Of a stretch of 41,676 nt of DNA, positions 1 through 6,976 are shown in pieces. This stretch comes from Planctomycetota bacterium (lineage in GTDB: Bacteria; Planctomycetota; Planctomycetia; Pirellulales; Pirellulaceae). Numbering within the stretch: position 1 is the first letter of the stretch; every line of letters starts with the position of its first letter. The notes beneath the pieces were generated by a model that ran no database searches, was not told the DNA's origin, and saw only the letters and a program-made list of their open reading frames with translations. The position numbers and the translations under genes were made by a program. Location of the stretch: the NCBI GenBank assembly GCA_026692845.1, contig JAPLNM010000133.1, positions 1 to 41,676 on the forward strand. Direction: 5' to 3'.

Positions 1-19
1 CATAGAAGGAGTGAGTCCA

Positions 20-412
20 ATGAGTAAGTCCAAGGAAGAGATTGAACTAATTGCGAAGCAATTGGTGGATTCCATGTTGGCTGTTCATCGGGAATTGGGA
101 CCGGGGCTATTGGAGTCCACGTATCAGGCGTGTTTGGCGTACGAACTTAACGCACGGGGGATCGAGGTCCGCTGCGAGGTCGAGTTGCCGGTCAAGTACA
201 AGGGTCTCGAAATTGAAGCGAGCTATCGGATCGACATGCTGGTGGCCGACTGCATCGTGATCGAAAATAAGTCGGGTCAAGCCTTGGTCCCGATCCATGA
301 GGCTCAATTGCTAACCTATATGAAGCTCTCAGGGTGTCGTCTGGGCTTCTTGGTCAACTGGAACGTTCCGCTTATCAAAGATGGAATCAAGCGAATGGTG
401 AACAAGCTATGA
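20..412 (+). CDS. GxxExxY family protein
   Basis: A 130-residue protein of the GxxExxY family, named for the motif seen near residues 30-36 (GLLESTY). The middle holds a short pattern IDMLV...IENK, resembling the acidic and lysine positions of a PD-(D/E)XK nuclease-like fold, so a nuclease-related fold is plausible, but the biological role of the family is not established. I chose the ATG at 20 because an AAGGAG-like ribosome binding site lies about 7 bases before it; an in-frame GTG at 11 sits directly against that site and is unlikely to be used. The length fits the family (about 120-130 residues), so it looks intact. It stands alone, convergent with maf, and a degenerate dispersed repeat follows it. 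Confidence 0.85.
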   Translation: MSKSKEEIELIAKQLVDSMLAVHRELGPGLLESTYQACLAYELNARGIEVRCEVELPVKYKGLEIEASYRIDMLVADCIVIENKSGQALVPIHEAQLLTYMKLSGCRLGFLVNWNVPLIKDGIKRMVNKL

Positions 413-500
413 GCACCTGGCGTTCATTTCTTTGCGTCCTTCCCGTCTTCGCGGTTCCGGGCAAGGATGCGCCTGAGCGGTTCGCCGACAAAACCAGTTG
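413..500. repeat. Degenerate dispersed repeat of the TTTGCGTC/TTCGCGG type
   Basis: The gap between the GxxExxY gene and maf contains a stretch around 425-465 built from TTTGCGTCCTT and TTCGCGG words. A related stretch in the opposite orientation lies at about 29212-29265 (CGCAAAG, GCGAAGG, GACGCAA words). From memory, similar short repeats are common between genes in many environmental bacterial genomes and give spurious reading frames. The resemblance between the two copies is visible but imperfect. Confidence 0.5.
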
Positions 501-510
501 ACCCACGGGT

Positions 511-1146
511 TTAGAAGTTTTTGAGTTGTTGCGAGAGGAGTTCCATGGGAAGTCCTACGACGTTGGTTGGTGAGCCTTTGAGGAGGGTCAGCCAGGGTGG
601 TCCGTCTTGGAAGCCTAGGGCGCCAGCTTTTCCGACCCACAGGTCGCTAGCTAGGTATTCATCGAGTTCGGCATCGGTGAAGTTTTTCAGGATCAGCGTC
701 GAGCAATCGACTTGGATGACTCGGTTTGCCGAGGCACGGCTCCAGAGGCACAGTCCGCTGTAGACGCGGTGTTCGCGTCCTTTGAGCCGTAGAAGCATTT
801 CTTTGGCATGGTCGACGTCGTTGGGTTTACCGAGCACCATGCCGGCATGTTCGGCGACGGTATCGCAAGCCAGTACGATCCGAGGATCGACGTCGATTTT
901 CTGGATGACATCGGCTGCTTTTTGGAAGGCGAGTCTGGCGACGAGTTCCGGGGGAGTTTCTCTTGAGCAGATTCCGCATTCGGCTGCTGGATCTGGTTCG
1001 ATGACTTCGAAACGATATCCGTATTGGGACATGAGTTTTCGACGTCTTGGCGAGGAGCTTGCAAGGATGATAGGGCGAGGGTCTGGAACGAATTGTTTTG
1101 GGGGGAGGAACAGGTCGTCGTGGGAAGGAGGATTTTCGGCGTGCAT
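511..1146 (-). CDS. maf: Maf-family nucleoside triphosphate pyrophosphatase
   Basis: A 211-residue Maf/YhdE-type protein. The family hydrolyses non-canonical or ordinary nucleoside triphosphates to monophosphates and pyrophosphate, and some members affect septum formation. Visible motifs: the nucleotide-binding SSSPRRRKL (residues 30-38), the catalytic aspartate region ACDTV (93-97), GKP (106-108), KAGALGFQ (173-180) and GSPTNVVGLP (191-200). The protein has a roughly 20-residue N-terminal extension before the usual start of the fold. It is the last gene of a minus-strand cluster; its ATG at 1146 lies 6 bases from the stop of the preceding gene, which implies translational coupling, and no strong ribosome binding site is visible. 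Substrate preference cannot be read from the sequence. Confidence 0.93.
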   Translation of the reverse strand: MHAENPPSHDDLFLPPKQFVPDPRPIILASSSPRRRKLMSQYGYRFEVIEPDPAAECGICSRETPPELVARLAFQKAADVIQKIDVDPRIVLACDTVAEHAGMVLGKPNDVDHAKEMLLRLKGREHRVYSGLCLWSRASANRVIQVDCSTLILKNFTDAELDEYLASDLWVGKAGALGFQDGPPWLTLLKGSPTNVVGLPMELLSQQLKNF

Positions 1147-1152
1147 GATGGG

Positions 1153-1854
1153 TTATGGGTTGTTCGTCGGTGGGAAGCCGATTCGAGGTCGGAGTTGTTC
1201 CCAGGATTGTTTCAGGGAGTCGAGGAGTCGCGCGATGTGACCTGAAGCGAGGTAAACTCGGCAGCTTACGGCCGATTGGGGGTAGAAATTGGTGATGAAG
1301 TCGAAGCTGAATTCGTAGGGGCCGTGGCCGATCATGACGGCATTGGCGTAGTTGCCCGAGAGGATTTCGTCTCGGAGCTTGAGTTCGTCGTAGATGTCTT
1401 GGGGGTTTTGGCGTTTGGGTGGTTGTTGAGGTTGTTGAGGTTGTTGAGGTTGTTGGTTCGCCGACGGGCCACCAGGGGTTTGTTGCGTGGGAGTTGGAGG
1501 TGGGGAAATGGGAGTCGTCGGTGGGTTTGATTGAGCCGTGGGGGTTGTGTTCGAGTCGGGATGGTGGATTGGCAGGCTTCCTGGTAGTTCGCCGTAGCGT
1601 TGTCGGAACAGTTCGATGTTTTTCGAGAGGGCTTCGATGAACTGGGGCATTACGCCGTGGGGTAGCACGACTCTAGCGACGATGGTGCTAGGTCTCGGGA
1701 GGTTTCTGACGAAGTCGAGAACGAATTCGGTGCCGCCGGTAACAACGATCACCCCGGTGCTGATTTCCCCTTTGGCCACATGATCGGGTACACGGGCTCT
1801 GACGGCGGGCATATTGTCGAACGAGTCATTTGGATCGCCGTTGGGGGTGGTCAT
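1153..1854 (-). CDS. Protein with two DUF3467 domains joined by a Pro/Gln linker
   Basis: A 233-residue protein without signal peptide or membrane segment. Residues about 32-92 and 155-222 are two copies of a DUF3467-like unit: both share a G-x-EF-x-DF-N core, then RV-L-x-x-G/H and an amphipathic helix. The linker (93-152) is rich in Pro, Gln, Thr and Ser, and its DNA has a 9-bp tandem repeat at 1422-1454. DUF3467 proteins are usually single-domain and about 100 residues, with no known biochemical role, so this is a fused duplicate. It lies between nusB and maf on the same strand (49 and 6 bases), so it is probably co-transcribed with them. No function is assigned. Confidence 0.8.
   Translation of the reverse strand: MTTPNGDPNDSFDNMPAVRARVPDHVAKGEISTGVIVVTGGTEFVLDFVRNLPRPSTIVARVVLPHGVMPQFIEALSKNIELFRQRYGELPGSLPIHHPDSNTTPTAQSNPPTTPISPPPTPTQQTPGGPSANQQPQQPQQPQQPPKRQNPQDIYDELKLRDEILSGNYANAVMIGHGPYEFSFDFITNFYPQSAVSCRVYLASGHIARLLDSLKQSWEQLRPRIGFPPTNNP
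1422..1454 (+). repeat. 9-bp tandem repeat inside the DUF3467 linker
   Basis: Three exact copies of GTTGTTGAG plus a partial fourth, in frame, encoding the QQP-type repeat on the minus strand. The period is a multiple of three, so copy-number change would alter linker length without shifting the frame. Confidence 0.9.
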
Positions 1855-1903
1855 GGTTGCGTATTTTTCTTGGGATCAGATAGGGATGTGCGTTGCAATA
1901 AGC

Positions 1904-2329
1904 TTAGGATTTGGCTTCTAGTGGGGCAACCTCGTCGCGGAGGATGCGGTCGAGAATCCCGTTGACGAAAGCGCCTGAGTGGAGTCCTCCGTAGCGTCTG
2001 GCGATATCGATTGCTTCGTTGATTGCGACGCGTCCTGGAGTGTTGCCGTGAAGCATTTCGAAGGCGGCGATGCGCAGGACGTTTCGATCGATGGTGGCCA
2101 TCCGTTTGATGGCCCAGTTGGCAGAGTGTTTCGAGAGGAGTTTATCCAGATCGGATCGGTGGGTACGAACGCCGTCGATGAGAGATTGGGCGAAGGCGAC
2201 GAGGGGTTCGTGGTGGTGGAGTCGTTTGCTGAGGAACTCTTTGGCGACTTGATGGTCCCGCGTCGGGTGGAGATCTTCTTCGAACAGGAGTTGGAGAACG
2301 ACTTCGCGGGCTCGCCTGCGTGTGATCAT
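1904..2329 (-). CDS. nusB: Transcription antitermination factor NusB
   Basis: A 141-residue NusB protein. With NusE (ribosomal protein S10), NusB binds boxA RNA and supports rRNA antitermination. The all-helical family pattern is clear: an N-terminal RRRARE-x-x-LQ-LF segment (residues 4-15), a central region ending in IDRNVLRIAAFEM (about 80-92), then INEAIDIARRYG (about 102-113) and a FVNGILD helix. Length matches the family. Start at the ATG giving MITRRRAREV. It follows the FAD-dependent oxidoreductase by 6 bases and precedes the DUF3467 gene by 49 bases on the same strand, so all are likely transcribed together. Confidence 0.95.
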   Translation of the reverse strand: MITRRRAREVVLQLLFEEDLHPTRDHQVAKEFLSKRLHHHEPLVAFAQSLIDGVRTHRSDLDKLLSKHSANWAIKRMATIDRNVLRIAAFEMLHGNTPGRVAINEAIDIARRYGGLHSGAFVNGILDRILRDEVAPLEAKS

Positions 2330-2335
2330 TGGATG

Positions 2336-3808
2336 TCAGGAGTTTGGGTTGGAGGCAGTCGGGGAGGTGTTCGCCGGGGGTGTGATTGGTGAGGATTTTG
2401 AGAGCATTTGATCGACTTCGTTTGAGACGATTACCCCGTAGTTGATTGCACCGAGCCAACCGGACATGATGATTCCGACGCTGCCGGCATGGTAGAGGCC
2501 TTGGATTTGTTGTGGCAGTGCGCGGGAGACGGCCAGGCCTTCGAATTTGGTGCCGAAGCTAGCGCCGGAGAGATGTTTGGTGTAGTGGTTGAAGGTTCGA
2601 GGGGTAGATGCTTCGGTCCATTCGATTTTTTCTCTGCAGTTTGGGACGTACTTTTCGAGGGCATCGAGGGTGTTTTCGATGAGATCTTTTTTGCTGTCTT
2701 GGTAAGCAGTTTCGTCGAGATCGGCCCAATCGTTCCAGTTGGCGTTGGTGCTGCTTACGATGGCGTGTCTTTGTTTGCTGTCGGGACGTGTTTTGGGGTA
2801 GTAGAAGCTGAAGGTTCGCGAGGTGATATTTCGGTTTAGGAGCAGGTCGGTACGGAAGGCATCGGCTGTCGAGCAGAAGAGCAGATCGCCGGTCGATTCG
2901 GGGATTTCGACATCGGGTTTGACGGCCATGTAGACTTGGGTGCTGCTGTTATTGAGGCGAACGGCTTGGGCGTCTTGGAGGAATTTCGGGTCGAAGTGTT
3001 TATGGCCGACGAGGTCGAGGATGGTGGATCGGAGATTGGAGTTGCTCACCACAGCGCGGCAACGGATGGTTCGGCCGTTGACTTCGACGCCTTGGACTTT
3101 ACCGTTTTCGACGAGGATTTTAGAGACATCGCATTTGATACGAACATCGACGCGGTTTTGGGTCATCTCGGCTTGCATTTTGCTTACGAGGTCATCGGTA
3201 CCCCCTTCGTAGATGAAGACGCCTTTGGCCATGAAGTTCGAGAAGACGATGCCGTAGGTGATGGCGGGATCTTCGAGGGTCGAGCCGTTGGCGTAGGTGA
3301 TCGGTTCCATCAGGAGTCGGACGATATCTTCACGGCCCGGGAAGAATTTATGGAACAGTTCGCGGGTGGTCATGGATTGATCGTCGTAGAAGTTCATCGA
3401 GCGAGCGGTATCGAAGAACTCGGAGGTCGTTTGCTTTGGGATCCCGAAATGGGACTCTAGCAGTGCGGTGAAATCCTCGCGGTTGTAGGTTGTCGTCAGG
3501 GAGAACATCGGGTTATCGAAGCGGATGTTCTTGAGTTGGACGATGTTCGAAGCGATCGCGTCGTTCCAGTAGCGTTTGCAGCTTTTTAGCATTCCGAAGG
3601 GAAAGCCGTGCAGGGAGATATCGAAGGTATGACCGCCGGGTCGTTTGAACCAGGTGGCCAGTCCGCCGAGTTTGTAGTGTTGTTCGAGGAGAAGAACGCG
3701 ATGCCCTGCGCGTCCGAGGATATTGGCCGAGGTCATGCCTGCTAGGCCAGAGCCGATCACTACAACGTCGTATTCGGGCTGGAGACCGGCGAGAAAGTCT
3801 TTAGGCAT
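2336..3808 (-). CDS. Phytoene desaturase/retinol saturase-like FAD-dependent oxidoreductase
   Basis: A protein of about 490 residues in the CrtI/CrtISO/retinol-saturase flavoprotein superfamily. The N-terminus has the dinucleotide-binding motif [11 protein letters not shown] followed by an ADP-ribose-binding [11 protein letters not shown] segment. The C-terminus has the second FAD-contact region ([22 protein letters not shown]). Family members desaturate, isomerise or reduce polyene lipids; the substrate here cannot be stated, and no phytoene synthase or other carotenoid gene lies nearby. I chose the ATG at 3808; a TTG two codons upstream (3814) is possible. It is the first gene of a minus-strand cluster with nusB, the DUF3467 gene and maf, downstream of tRNA-Leu. 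Confidence 0.85.
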   Translation of the reverse strand: MPKDFLAGLQPEYDVVVIGSGLAGMTSANILGRAGHRVLLLEQHYKLGGLATWFKRPGGHTFDISLHGFPFGMLKSCKRYWNDAIASNIVQLKNIRFDNPMFSLTTTYNREDFTALLESHFGIPKQTTSEFFDTARSMNFYDDQSMTTRELFHKFFPGREDIVRLLMEPITYANGSTLEDPAITYGIVFSNFMAKGVFIYEGGTDDLVSKMQAEMTQNRVDVRIKCDVSKILVENGKVQGVEVNGRTIRCRAVVSNSNLRSTILDLVGHKHFDPKFLQDAQAVRLNNSSTQVYMAVKPDVEIPESTGDLLFCSTADAFRTDLLLNRNITSRTFSFYYPKTRPDSKQRHAIVSSTNANWNDWADLDETAYQDSKKDLIENTLDALEKYVPNCREKIEWTEASTPRTFNHYTKHLSGASFGTKFEGLAVSRALPQQIQGLYHAGSVGIIMSGWLGAINYGVIVSNEVDQMLSKSSPITPPANTSPTASNPNS

Positions 3809-3848
3809 TTGCAAAGAGCGGGGAGCGGACTGAATTCAAGGATAGGAA

Positions 3849-3938
3849 TGCGGATGAGAGGGGTCGAACCTCCACGGCCATATGTATTAGGCCACTAGAT
3901 CCTGAGTCTAGCGCGTCTGCCAATTCCGCCACATCCGC
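3849..3938 (-). tRNA. tRNA-Leu (anticodon CAG)
   Basis: Read on the minus strand, the 7-bp acceptor stem GCGGATG/CATCCGC closes the molecule. The anticodon stem CTAGA/TCTAG frames the loop CTCAGGA with anticodon CAG (reads CUG). A long variable arm (class II tRNA) precedes the T arm, which contains GGTTCGACCCC. The discriminator base is A (3849), as expected for tRNA-Leu. CCA is not encoded. It lies between the cyclophilin-like gene and the desaturase-like gene on the same strand. Confidence 0.96.
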
Positions 3939-3967
3939 GACGATTGCAATTCCTATGGGTCAAGGAG

Positions 3968-3973
3968 AATATA
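3968..3973 (-). promoter_or_regulatory. Possible -10 element for tRNA-Leu
   Basis: Minus-strand TATATT lies 29 bases before the mature 5' end of tRNA-Leu, in the short gap after the cyclophilin-like gene. The matching -35 is not convincing, so this is only a candidate. Confidence 0.25.
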
Positions 3974-4005
3974 ACAAATTGGAGGAAGTCTGCGACGGGA
4001 GCGAA

Positions 4006-5382
4006 TTAGCGTGGGAGTCGACCGACGACGGGGGTGGGTTGGTAATCGTGTTGTCGTTTGTTGAGGACTTCGGCGCGGATGATGGTATCGGGACGGACGC
4101 TGGGATCTTTTCGGGTTTCCTCATCGGTAAGATCGACGATTTTCAGTAGGCCTAGGATTTCGATACCCGAGATGACTCTTCCGAAGACGGCGTTTCGTTC
4201 ATCGGCTAGGGGCAATGGTAGGAAGGTGAAGTAGAATTGGCTTCCTGCAAAGCTCAGGGAGCCTTGGGAGGGATCGGCGTTCATTCCGACGGGGAATGCT
4301 AGAGAGCCACGGAAGTGGCTACGGTGGGTGGGCAGGTCGAATTCGGGTTTGATCCCGTATCCTGCGTTTCCTTTGCCGTCTCCTTTTTCGCAGCCGGTTT
4401 GTGCCAGGAGGTGTTCTTTGACGAAGAAGAAGGGTTTTCGAGTGTAGTAGCCTTGTTCGACTAGGAAGACGAAGTTCGCGACGGATTCTGGGGCATCGTC
4501 TTCGAAGAGTTCCACGACGATTTCGCCTTTGGTGGTTTGGATTCGGACTTTGGGATTGTTTTTGGATTTGTCTTCTTCGCGACGCTGGAGTTCCTTGGCC
4601 CAGGACGTTTGGATTTCGTCGATTTTTGAGAGCATGATCGCTTCTTGGGGGCCAAGTTTTTGGGTGGATTGCAGCTCGGCCCAAGCCCTTTGCACCAGTT
4701 CGAAGTCGCCTTCGAAGAATCCGGCGTATCCGGCGTACAGGAGGACTTCGTCGTCGACTAGGGTTTTGGCGTCGAGGAGTTTTTTCGCCGGAACGATCCA
4801 GTGGTCGAGCCGATCGGTTTTTCCGTCATCGATGAGCATTTCCTTGAGCATCGAACCGACGCCGGCATAGAGGGTTGGGTCGCTGGCGTAGAGTTCTGCG
4901 GCCGCTAGTCGGTAGTCGACGAGAGCTTGGTTGGATTCTTTGAGTTTCTCGAGCCATTCTTCTCGGACACCTTCGGGGAGTTGCTCTTTGAGTCGGTGTT
5001 GGATCCGAACGTGGGCCAGGGTCAAGTTGGCGATAGCATCGCGTAGGTTGTCGGAGGCTTTTTGGAAAGCGGCAGCAAGGGGAGCTTTGTCCGTCGGGGG
5101 GATGACACCGAAGGTGGTCATCCGAAATTCTTCGGCTTGGAGTTCGGCGTCGCGTTTGGCTTGCTGTCGGGCTTGGCGTTGTTCAGGGGACAGGTTGGAG
5201 TTCGAGGGGCTTGCTGCGCCTTGGCCTTTAGCAAGGGGGCTTTTGCCTGAGAGGACCGAGCCGCCTGGAAGGATTGGAGGGCTGGACGGGTCGGACGATT
5301 GGGACCACACTGGGGCCAGGGTCGCCAAGCAGATCAGAATTCCGCTGGCAAGGCGGCTGGTGGGTCTTGGTAGGAGGCTCAT
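4006..5382 (-). CDS. Exported cyclophilin-type peptidyl-prolyl isomerase-like protein
   Basis: A 458-residue protein. The chosen ATG at 5382 gives a clean signal peptide (hydrophobic stretch about residues 12-24, ending near APVWSQ). The frame is open further upstream, but that would overlap rsmD. After a low-complexity Pro/Ser/Gln region comes a helical segment of about 200 residues, then a cyclophilin-like domain in roughly the last 160 residues, beginning near VRIQTTKGEIVVELF and continuing through GSQFYFTF and AVFGRVISG. Where active cyclophilins have F-H-R, this protein has F-F-F, so the catalytic arginine is absent; the glutamine of GSQF is kept. It probably acts in the periplasm as a chaperone-like or weak isomerase. 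It is divergent from rsmD with only 54 bases between starts. Confidence 0.85.
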   Translation of the reverse strand: MSLLPRPTSRLASGILICLATLAPVWSQSSDPSSPPILPGGSVLSGKSPLAKGQGAASPSNSNLSPEQRQARQQAKRDAELQAEEFRMTTFGVIPPTDKAPLAAAFQKASDNLRDAIANLTLAHVRIQHRLKEQLPEGVREEWLEKLKESNQALVDYRLAAAELYASDPTLYAGVGSMLKEMLIDDGKTDRLDHWIVPAKKLLDAKTLVDDEVLLYAGYAGFFEGDFELVQRAWAELQSTQKLGPQEAIMLSKIDEIQTSWAKELQRREEDKSKNNPKVRIQTTKGEIVVELFEDDAPESVANFVFLVEQGYYTRKPFFFVKEHLLAQTGCEKGDGKGNAGYGIKPEFDLPTHRSHFRGSLAFPVGMNADPSQGSLSFAGSQFYFTFLPLPLADERNAVFGRVISGIEILGLLKIVDLTDEETRKDPSVRPDTIIRAEVLNKRQHDYQPTPVVGRLPR

Positions 5383-5436
5383 GGTGTGGAATGCGGTGTG
5401 GATTGCGGCGGGAAGCATAAGGGGACTAGGATTTCC

Positions 5437-6072
5437 ATGAAAAAAGCAGACCATGAAACGATCACATTGAGGATCATCGCTGGGCATTTACGGTCGCGTC
5501 GGTTTCAGTTTGCGTGCGATCCGCGAACAAGGCCGATGAAGGATCGGACACGCGAGGCGGTCATGAATCTTTTGGGTGGTACGCTAGAAAATCGGCTTGC
5601 GTTCGACCTTTTTGGAGGTTCGGGTGTTTTGGCCTTCGAGGCGATTTCGCGGGGAGCTGAATATGCTTGGGTTTGGGAGATCCTCAAGCCTGGTGCCAGG
5701 GTGATACGCAGGATTTCTGAAGATTTGGGGATTTCCGACCAGGTCGAGGTATTGGATCAGGATGTGATTCGCTGGTCGCAGTCGCTTGGTCAGGGACTGG
5801 AGTCTAACGGCGGCAAGTTTACGCAGATGCGGGCCGATACGGTACCATGGGTGGTCGTATGTTGCCCGCCCTATTCGATGTGGGAGACGCACAGCGCGGA
5901 ATTGACGGAGCTTGTGCGAGCATGGACCAGCGCCGCGCCGGTGGGGAGTTTATTTGCCGTAGAGCTTGAGCAGAATACGGATCTTGGGGTGCTTCCTGCG
6001 TATTTGAAGTGGCAGGTGCGAAGATACGCCCCTGCCCAGGTCGCGATCGCCGAGGTTCTTGAAAAAGCTTAG
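5437..6072 (+). CDS. rsmD: RsmD-family 16S rRNA (guanine-N2)-methyltransferase
   Basis: A 211-residue RsmD-type enzyme, which methylates N2 of G966 in 16S rRNA using S-adenosylmethionine. Visible motifs: an N-terminal RIIAGHLRSRRF, then RPMKDRTREAVMNLL, the SAM-binding loop DLFGGSGVLAFEAISRGA, and the catalytic-loop motif at CPPY (about residue 148). Most family members have D/N-PP-Y/F there, so cysteine at the first position is unusual. I chose the ATG at 5437 because the fold starts right after it; the open frame reaches back to a GTG at 5386. It is divergent from the cyclophilin-like gene and convergent with the ferredoxin gene. Confidence 0.88.
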   Translation: MKKADHETITLRIIAGHLRSRRFQFACDPRTRPMKDRTREAVMNLLGGTLENRLAFDLFGGSGVLAFEAISRGAEYAWVWEILKPGARVIRRISEDLGISDQVEVLDQDVIRWSQSLGQGLESNGGKFTQMRADTVPWVVVCCPPYSMWETHSAELTELVRAWTSAAPVGSLFAVELEQNTDLGVLPAYLKWQVRRYAPAQVAIAEVLEKA

Positions 6073-6085
6073 GAGCCGCAGAGGC

Positions 6086-6364
6086 TTAGGAATCGGCCAG
6101 TGGCTTTTTCTTTTCCGTGATGACCTTGGACTTTTGAGCCATATCGGCGTTGAGTTCGATGTAGCTTTTCCATTCGGCCGGAACGTTGTCTTCGTGGAAA
6201 ATGGCCTCGACGGGGCATTCGGCCACGCAGGCTTCGCAATCGATGCATTCATCCGGATGGATGTAGAGCATTTGATCGCCTTCGTAAAAGCATTCGACAG
6301 GGCAGACCACTACGCAATCGGTGTATCGGCAGCCTACGCAAGGTTGAGTCACAATGTGAGTCAT
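6086..6364 (-). CDS. fdxA: Seven-iron ferredoxin (3Fe-4S/4Fe-4S), FdxA type
   Basis: A 92-residue ferredoxin starting MTHIVTQPC, a highly typical FdxA N-terminus. The first motif, C-x2-C-x4-C-x3-CP, ends in VVVCPVEC; the second, [12 protein letters not shown], holds a standard 4Fe-4S set. FdxA ferredoxins usually carry one 3Fe-4S and one 4Fe-4S cluster and transfer electrons in the cytoplasm; the partner is not indicated by context. The start is the ATG at 6364; a TTG four codons upstream is less likely given family N-termini. The gene is single, convergent with rsmD and divergent from the sigma-like gene, with about 280 bases between them. Confidence 0.93.
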   Translation of the reverse strand: MTHIVTQPCVGCRYTDCVVVCPVECFYEGDQMLYIHPDECIDCEACVAECPVEAIFHEDNVPAEWKSYIELNADMAQKSKVITEKKKPLADS

Positions 6365-6645
6365 GGTTCCGAGCAACTTTCCAGCTTAAAATTTCGAAGA
6401 TAAACAGTAAGCGAAACGAGACGAAGGGTCCTTTTTTTGGACGCGTCCTGGGCATCCTAGGCAGGTCTCTTCGGACTGTCAAGCAACCTTAAGTAGCTTG
6501 CTGTCGGCCATTTCTGGTCTAAAATTGAGTTGATCGTGCCTGAAAGGGTTGGAACGGGGGTGATTTTCTTCCGTTCGTTGAGTGCAACGACGCGTTTTTT
6601 GTTCCTTTCTTTTGCAATTACCCCGAAGTGGACTTGGAGTTATCT

Positions 6646-6969
6646 GTGGCCCTATCCGAATTGGATCGAGGACTGATCAAGGACTGCGTGGAGGGGAATC
6701 CGCAAGCTTGGAAGAGTTTTTGTGATCGATTTGCCGGATTGGTGATGGACGTTGTCGACGAGACGCTGGCATTTGCGGGTGTATCGGGACAGGATCGTTC
6801 GTTGTCGTTGCGAGAGGACTTGGCCGAAGGTTTTTTCAAGGAGGTCCGTGCGAGCGGATTTGAGTTGATCCGGGCCTTTCGCGGCGAGAGTTCATTAGCG
6901 ACATACATGGCCGTAGTCGCACGGCGTTGGATACTAGGGACTTTGGGCAAACGGAAGAATTTGGATTAG
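6646..6969 (+). CDS. Short sigma-70-like protein containing region 2 only
   Basis: A protein of about 107 residues resembling region 2 of ECF sigma factors: a helix FCDRFAGLVMDVVDET, then an acidic/hydrophobic helix, then AFRGESSLATYMAVVARRW followed by a basic end (GKRKN), matching the region 2.3-2.4 layout. No region 4 (promoter -35 binding) follows, so it is either a planctomycete minimal sigma-like family or a truncation. I chose GTG at 6646 because GGAG lies 6 bases before it; the frame is open back to a GTG at 6628. The stop is 7 bases before the site-2 protease, so the two are probably co-transcribed. Whether it directs RNA polymerase is not shown. Confidence 0.7.
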   Translation: MALSELDRGLIKDCVEGNPQAWKSFCDRFAGLVMDVVDETLAFAGVSGQDRSLSLREDLAEGFFKEVRASGFELIRAFRGESSLATYMAVVARRWILGTLGKRKNLD

Positions 6970-6976
6970 TACTACC

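Noticed and set aside
2936-3460. 174-residue plus-strand frame within the desaturase-like gene
   Set aside because: Opposite-strand shadow of a complete flavoprotein gene, with an Asp/Glu/Val/Gly-rich composition typical of such artefacts.
5383-5487. Upstream extension of the cyclophilin-like gene
   Set aside because: It would overlap rsmD and bury the signal peptide; the ATG at 5382 gives a normal signal sequence.
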